From the NCBI RefSeq assembly GCF_000317285.1, contig NZ_AJLN01000017.1, positions 1-64,000 on the forward strand: 64,000 nucleotides of DNA, written 5' to 3'. The notes beneath the pieces are model-generated. The model was not told the DNA's origin and ran no database searches. It saw only the letters and a list, made by a program, of their open reading frames with translations. This document shows, in pieces, positions 8,321-18,200 of this stretch (position 1 is the stretch's first letter; each line of letters begins with the position of its first letter). The translations under genes and the position numbers were made by a program. This DNA comes from Chlorogloeopsis fritschii PCC 6912 (lineage in GTDB: Bacteria > Cyanobacteriota > Cyanobacteriia > Cyanobacteriales > Nostocaceae).

Positions 8321-10579
8321 ATGGATACAGCAAACTTAAAACTACGGGGCATGAGTTGCGCTTCATGTGCCAATACCATTGAAGACGCTATTCGCTCAGT
8401 ACCAGGAGTAGAAGCGTGTAGTGTGAACTTCGGGGCTGAGCAAGTTACTGTCACCTACGATTCTGGTAAAACAGACATAACTGCAATTCAGGAAGCGGTT
8501 GATGCGGCTGGATATTTGGCTCAACCCATACAAGATGATGTCCTTGCTCCCGAAGATGATACGGAACGGCGAGAACGACAAGCTGAGAACCGCAAGTTAA
8601 CCCGCAAGCTTTGGCTCAGTGGCATTGTCAGTGCTGTGCTGGTGATTGGGTCACTGCCCGCCATGACTGGGTTGCACATTCCCTTCATCCCCATGTGGTT
8701 ACACAATCCCTGGCTCCAGCTCGTCCTCACAACTCCCGTACTGTTTTGGGCAGGGAGTGAATTCTTTGTCAATGCCTGGAAAGCCTTAAAGCGCCATACA
8801 GCAACAATGGATACGCTGGTGGCGATTGGCACTGGGACAGCCTACCTTTACTCCTTATTTCCGACATTCTTTCCGCAGTGGTTCATTAACAAAGGATTCA
8901 ACCCGGACGTATACTTTGAGGCGGCAGCCGTTATTATTGCGTTGATTCTGTTGGGAGGATTGTTACAGAACCGAGCGAAGGGACAAACCTCGGAGGCAAT
9001 TCGTAAGCTCATGGGGTTGCAGGCGAGAACCGCACGAGTGATTCGCAATGGTCAAGAAGTTGATATTCCGATCGCGGAAGTGGTGGTGGGGGATGTCATC
9101 CTAGTACGTCCAGGTGAAAAGATTCCAGTAGATGGCGAGATTATTGATGGTTCCTCAACTATTGATGAGGCGATGGTAACAGGTGAAAGTGTGCCTGTGA
9201 AGAAGCAACCGGGTGATGAAGTGATTGGAGCCACGATCAACAAAACTGGTAGTTTCAAATTCCGTGCAACACGAGTCGGTAAAGATACATTTTTGGCGCA
9301 GATTGTCAAGTTAGTGCAGCAAGCGCAAGGTTCAAAAGCACCGATTCAAAAGCTAGCCGACCAAGTAACCGGATGGTTTGTGCCTGCTGTGATTGCGATC
9401 GCCATTCTCACTTTCATCCTCTGGTATAACATTATGGGCAATGTGACGATGGCACTAATTACCACTGTCGGTGTGTTAATTATTGCTTGTCCCTGTGCTC
9501 TTGGTTTAGCAACGCCAACTTCTATCATGGTGGGAACAGGCAAGGGTGCAGAAAATGGTATTCTCATCAAAGGGGCAGAAAGTCTAGAACTCGCGTACAA
9601 GCTCAAGACTGTCGTTCTCGATAAAACAGGTACAATTACGCAAGGTAAGCCGACTGTCACCGATTTTGTAACTGTCAACGGTACAGCCAACGGCAATGAG
9701 CTAAACCTTCTGCGCCTTGCAGCATCTGTCGAACGCAATTCAGAACATCCACTAGCGGAGGCAGTTGTGAATTATGCTCAATCTCAAGGTGTGGACTTGA
9801 GGGATACACAGGAGTTTGAAGCGATCGCTGGTAGCGGTGTGCAAGGGTCTGTGTCAAATCAATGGGTACAAATTGGCACCCACCGTTGGATGAGAGAGTT
9901 AGGCATTAATACAAGTGCATTGCAGGAAGATTGGGATCGCCTGGAATATCTTGGTAAAACGGTGATCTGGATTGCAGTCAATAGCAAAGTCCAAGGGATT
10001 ATGGGCATTGCTGATGCGGTGAAACCGTCTTCTGTAAACGCGATTCGCACATTGCAGAAAATGGGATTGGAAGTAGTAATGTTAACCGGAGACAATCGCC
10101 GCACTGCCGAAGTGATTGCTCGTGAAGTGGGCATCAAGCGAGTCTTTGCTGAAGTCCGCCCGGATCAGAAAGCCGAGACCGTCGAGAAAATTCAGTCGGA
10201 AGGCAAAATTGTGGCAATGGTGGGGGATGGCATCAATGATGCACCGGCGCTGGCTCAAGCCGATGTCGGGATGGCAATTGGAACAGGAACAGATGTAGCG
10301 ATCGCGGCTAGTGACATTACCCTGATCTCTGGGGATTTACAGGGGATTGTTACCGCCATTCAACTTTCTCGTGCCACGATTCGTAACATTCGTCAGAATC
10401 TCTTCTTCGCCTTTATCTATAACGTCGCTGGTATTCCAATTGCAGCCGGAATTCTCTTTCCCTTCTTCGGTTGGTTGCTTAGTCCCATTATTGCAGGCGC
10501 AGCAATGGCGTTTAGTTCTGTTTCGGTAGTGACGAATGCCCTGCGTTTGCGTAAGTTTCAACCTAAAACAATTAGTTAA
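8321..10579 (+). CDS. copA: Cu(+)-exporting P1B-type ATPase CopA
   Basis: At 752 residues this is a full-length P1B-1 ATPase. It has one N-terminal HMA domain with GMSCASC (Cys13, Cys16), transmembrane helices, the intramembrane CPC metal site (390-392), the phosphorylation motif DKTGT from Asp434, an SEHPLAEA motif for nucleotide binding, and [12 protein letters not shown] for the hinge. It pumps Cu(+) out of the cytoplasm. P2, a MerR-type promoter, precedes it, and a double-cupredoxin protein follows, so copper control is well supported. Cyanobacteria also have CtaA and PacS; the surrounding efflux genes favour an export role here. Confidence 0.93.
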   Translation: MDTANLKLRGMSCASCANTIEDAIRSVPGVEACSVNFGAEQVTVTYDSGKTDITAIQEAVDAAGYLAQPIQDDVLAPEDDTERRERQAENRKLTRKLWLSGIVSAVLVIGSLPAMTGLHIPFIPMWLHNPWLQLVLTTPVLFWAGSEFFVNAWKALKRHTATMDTLVAIGTGTAYLYSLFPTFFPQWFINKGFNPDVYFEAAAVIIALILLGGLLQNRAKGQTSEAIRKLMGLQARTARVIRNGQEVDIPIAEVVVGDVILVRPGEKIPVDGEIIDGSSTIDEAMVTGESVPVKKQPGDEVIGATINKTGSFKFRATRVGKDTFLAQIVKLVQQAQGSKAPIQKLADQVTGWFVPAVIAIAILTFILWYNIMGNVTMALITTVGVLIIACPCALGLATPTSIMVGTGKGAENGILIKGAESLELAYKLKTVVLDKTGTITQGKPTVTDFVTVNGTANGNELNLLRLAASVERNSEHPLAEAVVNYAQSQGVDLRDTQEFEAIAGSGVQGSVSNQWVQIGTHRWMRELGINTSALQEDWDRLEYLGKTVIWIAVNSKVQGIMGIADAVKPSSVNAIRTLQKMGLEVVMLTGDNRRTAEVIAREVGIKRVFAEVRPDQKAETVEKIQSEGKIVAMVGDGINDAPALAQADVGMAIGTGTDVAIAASDITLISGDLQGIVTAIQLSRATIRNIRQNLFFAFIYNVAGIPIAAGILFPFFGWLLSPIIAGAAMAFSSVSVVTNALRLRKFQPKTIS

Positions 10580-10602
10580 ATAAATCACAGGGAGTAATAA
10601 CA

Positions 10603-10683
10603 ATGCTTAAGAAAGTAACATTTTTCGCAACCTTAGCAGGATTTGGATTTTTACTTGGAGCTATTTCCGGCGCATTAGCATAG
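10603..10683 (+). CDS. tiny hydrophobic peptide between copA and the cupredoxin gene
   Basis: A 26-residue frame starts at ATG 10603 behind a GGAG site and ends in TAG. It has MLKK, then a hydrophobic helix (FFATLAGFGFLLGAISGALA), so it looks like a complete signal peptide with an AxA-like end and no mature protein. It could be a functional single-helix membrane peptide, or the stub of a lost exported protein. It is in the copA transcript. I cannot assign a role. Confidence 0.45.
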   Translation: MLKKVTFFATLAGFGFLLGAISGALA

Positions 10684-10724
10684 CTTGCAATGTAGTTATA
10701 TTCGCCAACGGAGACGTTTAAATA

Positions 10725-11675
10725 ATGAACAAAATAGCAATCATTGGTAGTGTTGCAAGTTTGGGATTGGTGTTTGGAATTGCTTCTAACAAAGCAGTTG
10801 CACAGATGTCCCACGAACAAATGCAACCATCTCAAACGAAACAAACAAGTCAGTTCCATCGCATCGAACAACCCTTATGGGCAAAAGCAGCTGTTACAGC
10901 TGGCGGATTAGGATTGATAGGACTGGAGTTATGGTGGTTTTTGCTGAGTAAGCCAAAATCGCAAAAAGCACAATCAAAGCAGGGCATTCAGGAGATAACA
11001 ATTACCGTTGATGGTGGATATGAACCAAGCCAAGTGGTAGTTAATGCTCTTCAAAGAGTGCGGCTCAATTTCTACCGTAAAGACCCTAGCAGCTGCCTTG
11101 AAGAAATCCGATTTCCTGATTTCCATATTGCCCAAGAGCTACCCCTAAACCAAGTTACTCCAATTGAGTTCACTCCTAACGAGCCAGGAACTTACACCTT
11201 TACCTGCGGCATGAATATGTTTCGAGGCGAAGTTAAAGTCGAAGCTGGGCAAGTTCAATCTCCAAAAGAGGATGAAATTATGGCAGATATTCAACCAATA
11301 ATGACAACACCTGCAAACCAGAACAAGAATGGAACAGACGCTGTACACGCCATTGTAGAACAGGGAGTCCAGAGAATCACTGTTCAGGTTGATAAAGGCT
11401 ACACACCCAACCATATTGTAGTTAAAGCAGGGCAAAGAGTTCAACTTAACTTTCTGCGTCAAGATCCCAGTGGTTGCCTTGCTCAAGTACTGATTCCTGA
11501 TTTTGGCATTGCTGCCGATCTACCCTTAAATGAAACAACTACAATCGAGTTCACACCTGAAAAAGCTGGAGAATACGCCTTTACCTGTGGCATGAATATG
11601 TTTCGTGGTGTGATAGAAGTAGAGCCATCCAATGCTCTTCGCACACAGCAGTTTTCTACGCAGATTTCAGCATGA
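10725..11675 (+). CDS. exported protein with two cupredoxin-like domains
   Basis: Residues 1-27 look like a signal peptide or anchor ending near KAVAQ, and a second hydrophobic segment lies near 55-75. Two homologous cupredoxin domains follow, roughly 85-180 and 215-305. Each has ITVDGGYEPSQVVV / ITVQVDKGYTPNHIVV, a D-F-I core (FPDFHIAQELPL / IPDFGIAADLPL) and the metal loop FTCGMNMFRG, with Cys and Met as likely copper ligands. A Ser/Pro-rich linker joins them. Such proteins sit beside copA in cyanobacteria and probably bind Cu at or outside the membrane. GGAGA precedes the ATG. The tandem duplication is notable. Confidence 0.75.
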   Translation: MNKIAIIGSVASLGLVFGIASNKAVAQMSHEQMQPSQTKQTSQFHRIEQPLWAKAAVTAGGLGLIGLELWWFLLSKPKSQKAQSKQGIQEITITVDGGYEPSQVVVNALQRVRLNFYRKDPSSCLEEIRFPDFHIAQELPLNQVTPIEFTPNEPGTYTFTCGMNMFRGEVKVEAGQVQSPKEDEIMADIQPIMTTPANQNKNGTDAVHAIVEQGVQRITVQVDKGYTPNHIVVKAGQRVQLNFLRQDPSGCLAQVLIPDFGIAADLPLNETTTIEFTPEKAGEYAFTCGMNMFRGVIEVEPSNALRTQQFSTQISA

Positions 11676-11688
11676 AAACCGGGAGCAT

Positions 11689-11747
11689 CTGTGCCCAGCG
11701 TGAGCTTGGTAACTAGCAAGCAACACTTTCCCAAACGCTGGGCACAG
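11689..11747 (+). terminator. likely terminator hairpin after the cupredoxin gene
   Basis: CTGTGCCCAGCG (11689-11700) pairs perfectly with CGCTGGGCACAG (11736-11747), and TTCTTT follows. The 35-nt loop is long, so it may instead be a structured 3' end. Confidence 0.45.
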
Positions 11748-11838
11748 TTCTTTAGACAAATACCTAATATGGATGAGATACAAAGTTAACTATACGGTTT
11801 CCTTGATTACACGTGTTGTTAATAATTAGGAGTGAATG

Positions 11839-12252
11839 ATGTTAGCCCAAGAAACCCAGAAGCAAATTGGTTTAGTTGCTAAGGAAAGCGGCATTCCTAT
11901 CAAAACGATTCGTTACTATGAAGACCTGGGCTTGCTCAAAGCTTCGGGCAGGACTGAGGGTGGATTTCGATTATTTAACTCCAGTGTTTTTGCCCGCCTA
12001 AGCTTTATCAAGCGTACCCAGAGCCTTGGATTGAGCTTGTTAGAGATTAAAGAGTTTTTGGATGTGCATGACCAAGGGGACTTGCCCTGCGACCATATTA
12101 AAGTAAAACTGAATGATAAAATTGCAGAAATCGAATACCAAATCGAACAGCTACAAGTATTGAAGTTAGAGTTAGAAAGGCTACTTTCGGACTGGAAACC
12201 TGTTTCTGAAATATCTGAAAATACAATTTGTCCAATTATCGAGCCGACTTAA
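11839..12252 (+). CDS. MerR-family metal-responsive regulator (copy 1)
   Basis: An N-terminal winged helix (IGLVAKESGIPIKTIRYYEDLGLL) is followed by the dimer helix and a C-terminal metal loop. There are only two Cys: the one in DLPCDHIK and the one in TICPIIE, the positions used by ZntR/PbrR/CadR-like sensors. The paralogue at 18751 begins MLxQE in the same place, and AGGAG lies 6 nt before ATG 11839, so I prefer it to the ATG at 11836. It sits in the copper cluster and probably acts at the 20-bp-spacer promoters nearby. The metal sensed is not certain. Confidence 0.85.
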   Translation: MLAQETQKQIGLVAKESGIPIKTIRYYEDLGLLKASGRTEGGFRLFNSSVFARLSFIKRTQSLGLSLLEIKEFLDVHDQGDLPCDHIKVKLNDKIAEIEYQIEQLQVLKLELERLLSDWKPVSEISENTICPIIEPT

Positions 12253-12305
12253 AAATCAATTCTGTAATGAGCAGAATAATCTGCAATTTTTGATTCTCAA
12301 ATAAC

Positions 12306-12337
12306 TTGATTCTCTAGTTAAATAGAGAGCTTAATCT
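12306..12337 (+). promoter_or_regulatory. MerR-type promoter P3
   Basis: -35 TTGATT (12306-12311), 20-bp spacer CTCTAGTTAAATAGAGAGCT, and -10 TAATCT (12332-12337). It reads toward the small frame at 12393. Confidence 0.65.
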
Positions 12338-12392
12338 ACTCTAAGTTATAAGGTGGCTATAGCGCTGATTAACTTGGAGGTAATGAGTATAT

Positions 12393-12569
12393 ATGTTTCT
12401 GTTCTTTCTTGTTTTGCTGCTAAAGGGTCTAATAACTACCTATATTAGCATCAATTTTAGCGATGGCATAGGAAGCTTATTCAACTTTTGTCAGCTATTA
12501 GTTTACTCACAAGTTTGGTTTTTACTCCTTGGTAAATTCAGTTTTTGCTCCTCGCGCTCCCATGATTAA
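12393..12569 (+). CDS. small hydrophobic protein behind a MerR-type promoter
   Basis: A 58-codon frame begins MFLFFLVLLLKGLITTYISI and contains a second hydrophobic part (LLVYSQVWFLLLGKF) with Cys residues. GGAGG at 12376-12380 lies 12 nt upstream, slightly far. P3 stands 55 bp before the start. I recognise no family. The promoter argues for a real transcript. A competing ATG at 12383 gives only 21 codons. Confidence 0.4.
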   Translation: MFLFFLVLLLKGLITTYISINFSDGIGSLFNFCQLLVYSQVWFLLLGKFSFCSSRSHD

Positions 12570-12722
12570 GCACTAGGTAATTGGAAGTATCCTAGTTTTG
12601 TTTTTTAAAGAAACTTTACCCTTATTAAAAGAAAATTAAATAAAAAACTGGGATATATCGGAAAACACTCTTATCTTAAAAAGATTTCACTAAACACTCA
12701 ATAAATTTTTTTGCATACCCCC

Positions 12723-12754
12723 TTGACTCTCCAGTTAAATGGAGGATTTAAAGT
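12723..12754 (+). promoter_or_regulatory. MerR-type promoter P4 of copZ
   Basis: -35 TTGACT (12723-12728), 20-bp spacer CTCCAGTTAAATGGAGGATT, and -10 TAAAGT (12749-12754). It lies 78 bp before the copZ start. Confidence 0.75.
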
Positions 12755-12832
12755 GATTTTAGATGAGTTGGAGTTCTTCAATTACACATATAACTCCACA
12801 ACAAATTATCCAAAAAAAGGTTATTGACAGCT

Positions 12833-13030
12833 ATGACATTACAATTTAAAGTTCATAAACTGGTTTGCTCTGCTTGCGCCAAAACTATCACTGAAGCAAT
12901 TCAAAAGGTTGATGCTAACGCTACTGTTCAGACCGATCCAAAAACGAAATTAATCAACGTAGAAACTCAAGCATCCAGAACAGCTATTGAGACAGCGATC
13001 GCGTCAGCAGGCTATCCACCAGCTGCTTAA
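12833..13030 (+). CDS. CopZ-like copper chaperone (HMA domain)
   Basis: A stand-alone heavy-metal-associated domain of 65 residues. The metal motif is CSACAKT near residues 12-18, with the usual beta-alpha-beta pattern (LQFKVHKLVC, ITEAIQKVD, INVETQASRTAIETAIASAGYP). It would bind Cu(+) in the cytoplasm and pass it to CopA. The MerR-type promoter P4 controls it. I chose ATG 12833; a TTG at 12824 would add three residues. Confidence 0.85.
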   Translation: MTLQFKVHKLVCSACAKTITEAIQKVDANATVQTDPKTKLINVETQASRTAIETAIASAGYPPAA

Positions 13031-13138
13031 TTTACATTCCTCTATTATTCCACCATCAGCTATCAGCAGAGCACAAGCTGATAGCTGAACTTCCGAAAAA
13101 CTTTCAAACATTTTTACGCCGATCGGCAAGGAGGAAAA

Positions 13139-13690
13139 ATGGCTAAAATTGGCTTATTTTACGGAACTCAAACTGGGAATACCCAAACGGAAGCCGAACT
13201 TATTCAGAAAGAGTTTGGTGGCGACAGCGTTGTCGATATCTACGACATTTCTAAAGTAGAATCGAGCGATTTCGAGAACTACAACTACATCATCATCGGA
13301 TGTCCTACCTGGAATATAGGTGAATTGCAATACGACTGGAATAATTTCTTTGACGAGCTAGACAATATCGATTTTAACGGCAAGAAAGTTGCTTACTTTG
13401 GGGTTGGTGACCAGAACGGCTACCCCGACTCTTTTCAAGACGCAATGGGCATCTTAGAAGAAAAGATTTCAGAACTTGGGGGTGAAACCGTCGGCTATTG
13501 GTCAACTGGGGGGTACGACTTTACGGAGTCAAAAGCAGTGCGTGACGGTAAGTTTGTTGGTTTAGCGCTAGATGAAGATAACCAATCTGAGTTAACGCAG
13601 GAACGGATCAAAACTTGGGTTGCTCAGTTGAAACAGGAATTTACACGCTCTGGAGCCAAGTTTCATGAAGATAGCTTTATCGAACTTTAG
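13139..13690 (+). CDS. isiB: long-chain flavodoxin
   Basis: The 183-residue protein is a typical cyanobacterial flavodoxin. It has the FMN phosphate loop YGTQTGNTQT (residues 8-17), the flavin-flanking segments CPTWNIGELQYDW and GVGDQNGYPDSFQDAMG with Trp and Tyr, and the long-chain insertion in its C-terminal half. It replaces ferredoxin in electron transfer when iron-sulfur clusters are scarce. A strong AAGGAGG lies before the ATG. It is placed 108 bp after copZ, so it may be co-expressed under copper stress, when Fe-S proteins are damaged (inference). Confidence 0.95.
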   Translation: MAKIGLFYGTQTGNTQTEAELIQKEFGGDSVVDIYDISKVESSDFENYNYIIIGCPTWNIGELQYDWNNFFDELDNIDFNGKKVAYFGVGDQNGYPDSFQDAMGILEEKISELGGETVGYWSTGGYDFTESKAVRDGKFVGLALDEDNQSELTQERIKTWVAQLKQEFTRSGAKFHEDSFIEL

Positions 13691-13782
13691 CTTGGTAGCC
13701 AAGAAATTTATTTCTTAGCGGACAAGAGCACAGATGCAAGATATGAGCCTCTAACTAGCGGCTTTTTCGCCATAAGTAAAGA

Positions 13783-15186
13783 ATGAAAGAAACTATGGAA
13801 TCTTTTGAGTCTCAACCTTCAAATAGTAAACGTCAGTTCGCACCAAAGTTAACACCGGGCTTCTGGGCAATGTTAGCCTTGCTCCTAGTTGGCGGCGGCG
13901 TTGGATTTTGGCAGTTTCTCGCTCCGGACAAGGAATCACCTCCAACGGCAGCTAGCCAACCCCCAGCAACAAAGGTACAAGTTGCGACGGTGCAAAGTGC
14001 CACTATAGAGGAAAGTGCTGAATTTGTTGCGAGTCTTCAGTCTCGTCGTTCTGTCACTCTACGACCGAGAATTCAGGGTCAGGTCTCTCAGATACTTGTT
14101 CGGGCAGGGGATCGGGTTAAAAAAGGTACTCCAATTTTGAAGGTTGATGCAAAGCAGCAACAGGCTTCTGTTGACAGTAGAATTGCAGCTTATGAGTCCA
14201 CTCAGGCTGATTTACAAACAGCCCAAGCAGAAGTAGCAAGTGCTCAAGCCGAAGCAAAAAATGCAACAGCGACACTCAAAGCGTTACAAGCTCGGCGAGT
14301 TTCCGAACAGTCCGATCTAAAACTCAATCAGCGCGAGTACGAGCGCTTCAACCGACTATATCGAGAAGGAGCTGCCAGTTTGCAAATCCTAGAGCAAAGG
14401 CGAAACAGCTTAGAAGCAGCCAAAGCCAAGCTTGCTCAGACGGATGCTGATATTGCAGCCCAAGAAGCCATGATTACTAGAGCACAGGCAGCGATCGCTA
14501 AGGCAAAGGCAACAATTATTAAGAACCAGAGGTTAGTCAACCAAGCTCAGGCAAATGTAAAGGAGCAAGCAGCAGAGCTTCAGTTTTATACAATTACCGC
14601 GCCGTTTGCAGGTATTGTGGGTGATATTCCCGTTAAAGTGGGTGATTTTGTCGATACGTCTACCCAGTTAATCACCGTTTCTGAAAATGGTTTATTAGAG
14701 GTTAACATTTCGGTTCCAGCAGAACAGGTAGCTCAATTGCGGTTAGGAAGTTTAGTAGAGTTGGTAGACGGTTCTGGGCGAAAGGTCGGTATCAGTCGCG
14801 TATTTTTCATTGCACCCAATACGGCGAATCAGACACAATCGGTACTCGTCAAGGCGCTGTTGGATAATTCTCAAGCTAGAGTGCGAACCGACCAATTTGT
14901 TCGAGCGCGGGTGATTTTGGATCGGCGTCCTGGAGTCCGCATTCCCACAACCGCTGTAACTCGTTTAGCCAAAGAGACGTTTGTGTTTGTAGTTTCCGAA
15001 TCGCGAACGCAATCTGCCCAATCTCAGTTTGTGGCTCGGCAAAAACCTGTTGAACTAGGCAGTATTGAAGACAATCAATACCAGGTTTTGAAAGGATTGC
15101 AGCCCGGAGAACGAATCATCATCTCTAGTTTGCTTGGTTTAAGGGATGGTGCGCCAATTGTTCCTGAATCCAAGAAAAGCAATTGA
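13783..15186 (+). CDS. RND efflux membrane fusion protein
   Basis: A hydrophobic anchor at about residues 27-47 is followed by the first half of a lipoyl domain (RPRIQGQVSQILVRAGDRVKKGTPI near 90), a long Ala/Gln-rich coiled coil (about 125-270), the second lipoyl half (YTITAPFAGIVGDI), then beta-barrel and membrane-proximal domains (VRIPTTAVTRL). This is the AcrA/MexA type. It links the inner-membrane pump encoded 28 bp downstream to an outer-membrane channel that is not in this block. ATG 13795 is an alternative start. Confidence 0.9.
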   Translation: MKETMESFESQPSNSKRQFAPKLTPGFWAMLALLLVGGGVGFWQFLAPDKESPPTAASQPPATKVQVATVQSATIEESAEFVASLQSRRSVTLRPRIQGQVSQILVRAGDRVKKGTPILKVDAKQQQASVDSRIAAYESTQADLQTAQAEVASAQAEAKNATATLKALQARRVSEQSDLKLNQREYERFNRLYREGAASLQILEQRRNSLEAAKAKLAQTDADIAAQEAMITRAQAAIAKAKATIIKNQRLVNQAQANVKEQAAELQFYTITAPFAGIVGDIPVKVGDFVDTSTQLITVSENGLLEVNISVPAEQVAQLRLGSLVELVDGSGRKVGISRVFFIAPNTANQTQSVLVKALLDNSQARVRTDQFVRARVILDRRPGVRIPTTAVTRLAKETFVFVVSESRTQSAQSQFVARQKPVELGSIEDNQYQVLKGLQPGERIIISSLLGLRDGAPIVPESKKSN

Positions 15187-15214
15187 TTAGCAATGTTTAT
15201 TCTGCTACTGACTT

Positions 15215-18200
15215 ATGTTCGCAGATTTCTTCATCAAGCGACCCGTCTTTGCGATCGTCTGCTCCCTGATAGTTTTGGTATTGGGGCTAATCAGCATTCC
15301 TACGTTGCCCGTAGAGCAGTATCCAGACATTAGCCCCGTTCAAATTAGCGTCACAGCTAACTATGTTGGAGCCAGTGCCCAAATTGTCGAAGAAACCGTG
15401 ACATCGGTTTTAGAGCGACAGATTAATGGGGTCGAAGGCATGAGATATATGAATTCGACCAGCAGCAATGATGGTAATAGCACAATTACCATTACTTTTG
15501 AGCAGGGCTATGATATCAATGTTGCAGCCTCTGATGTACAGAATCGTGTCTTGCTGGCACAACCCAAATTACCAGAAGTGGTACAAAAGACAGGAGTTGC
15601 GGTTACAAAACAATCAAGTGGGATTGTTTTAGCGATGGCATTATACAGCGAGGACGATCGCTACGATGATACGTTTATTAGTAACTATGCAGATTTGTAT
15701 GTGTTAGACCCACTCAGACGTATCAATGGTGTGGGAAATGTCCTATCCTTTGGAGAACGTCGCTATGCCATGCGAATTTGGCTCGATCCCAATCGCCTTG
15801 CTGGTCGTAATCTGACGGCTCAAGATGTGGTAAATGCCCTCAATCAACAAAATTTGCAGTTAGGCATCGGTGCGATCGGACAACCACCCGCCCCCGATGG
15901 GCAAAAGTTTCAGATCGATTTGCAAGCCGTTGGACGACTGCGAGAAGCCGAGGAGTTTGAGAATATTATCCTCAAAGCAGGAAATGACGGGACGCTAATC
16001 AAACTGAAAGATGTTGGGCGGGCGGAACTGGGGGCAGAAAGTTACAGCACATTTGCTCGCTATAACGGTCACATCTCTGTAGGCTATCAAATCATCCAGA
16101 TTCCTGGTAGTAACGCCTTAGAAATTGCTAAGGCGGCTAAGGCAGAAATGGCACGACTAGCAAAGAATTTTCCACCAGAATTAACCTATGAAATCCCCTA
16201 TGATTCCTCTCGATTTGTTGAAGCATCCTTCTGGGAAGTGGTCAAAACGCTAATTGAATCGATTGTACTAGTTGTGGGAGTGATTTTCATTTTCTTGCAA
16301 GATTGGCGGACTACCATTGTTCCAGCGATCGTGATTCCGGTTTCCTTAATTGGCACCTTTGCATTTGTCAAAGTGTTTAATTTTTCACTTAATAGTCTGA
16401 CTTTATTTGGTTTAACCTTGGCGACCGGAATGGTTGTCGATGATGCAATCATTATTGTTGAAGATGTGGTTCGTTTGCTTGAGGAAAAAAGTATCAGTCC
16501 GCGTCAGGCGGCTTCTCAAGCAATGCACGAACTGTTTGGAGCCGTAATTGCCACTTCGCTAGTTCTCATGGCGGTTTTTGTTCCAGTTGGCTTCTTTCCG
16601 GGAACAACAGGACAACTATACAAACAATTTGCACTGACGATCGCATTTTCAACTACGCTTTCCACCTTTAATGCCATTACATTTACTCCTGCCGTGTCCG
16701 CCATGTTGCTACGTCGAGGACAACAACCACGCGGCTGGCTCGGCTGGTTTTTTGCAAGGGTAAATGACCTTTTAGACTGGATGCGTAGAGGCTATCAACG
16801 GATTCTTGGCACTGTCACTCACTTTAAGATGGTTGTGTTGCTGTTATTTACTGTATCTTTGGTACTTACAGGCTGGTTGTATCTGCGTGTTCCTCAAGCA
16901 TTTCTGCCAGAGGAAGACCAAGGCTATTTTGTCAACCTGATTCAGGGGCCGGATGGGGTTTCGTTAAATTACACTCGCTCAGTCGTTATGAAAGCCGAAA
17001 AAGAATTACTCAACGTCCCTGAGATTGAAGGCGTATTTGCAATGGGTGGTGTTAGTTTTAGCGGCAACACTCCCAATCGCGGATTGATTATGGCTCCCCT
17101 CAAATCGTGGTCAGAGCGGCAAAGACCAGAGCAATCGGTATCAGCAATTCTCAATCGGGTACGCGCACCCTTGATGGGAATTCCAGAAGCACCTGTTCTA
17201 GCCGTCAATCCTCCAACTATCCAGAGTCTCGGTAGTGTAGGTGGTTTTGTGTTTCAACTCCAAGACCGAGGCGATCAAAGCAATCGAGATATTAATGCAC
17301 TGGATCGAGTCAAAAACGAGCTAATTAGCCGCGCCAATCAAACTCCAGGATTGCAAGGAGTCTTTAGTACCTATACTGCCAACGCGCCCCAGTTGATGAT
17401 TGAAGTAGATCGAAGCAAAGCAGAAGCTCTACAGATTCCGATTGATGAAATTTTCAGTACGCTACAAACATTTATCGGTTCGCGCTATGTGAATGACTTC
17501 AACGAATTCGGTCGAACATACCGCGTTTATGTTCAAGCAGACTCGCAATTTCGCTCTAACCCAAAGGATGTTGGTCGCTTGTATGTGCGCTCAAGAGTTG
17601 GCAACATGATACCCCTTAGTAACGTTGTAACGATGAAATCAACAACTGGGGCACAAACAATTAATCACTACAACCTTTACCGCTCCATAGAAATCAACGG
17701 AGCAGCTGCTCCTGGGTTTAGTTCTGGGCAAGCAATTGAGACAATGGAAAAGCTAGCGGCTGAGGTTTTACCCGCAAATTTCGGTTTTGAATGGTCAGGT
17801 ATCTCCTTAGAAGAAGTAGAATCTGGCGGTCAAGCTCCAATTATTTTCAGTTTGGGGGTCTTTTTTGTTTTCCTTGTACTGGCAGCGCAATACAACAATT
17901 TTGTCGATCCTTTAATCATTATGCTGGCAGTTCCCTTGGCAGTCTTGGGAGCTTTATCAGCTCAATCTCTACGGGGTTTGTACAACGATGTTTACTGTCA
18001 AGTTGGTTTAGTCATGCTGATTGGTTTAGCCAGCAAGAATTCGATTTTGATTGTAGAATTTGCCAACCAGCTACGAGAGCAGGGACTTTCAATTACTAAG
18101 GCAGTAGTGCAAGCTGCACAAGCACGATTGCGTCCTATCCTCATGACAACGGTTTCAACTTTGATCGGCAGCTATCCATTGCTTGTTGCAACAGGAGCTG

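Noticed and set aside
9346-9738. 130-codon frame on the minus strand
   Set aside because: It is antisense to copA across the CPC and DKTGT motifs.
11145-11486. 113-codon minus-strand frame
   Set aside because: It is antisense to the double cupredoxin gene, whose domains are clear.
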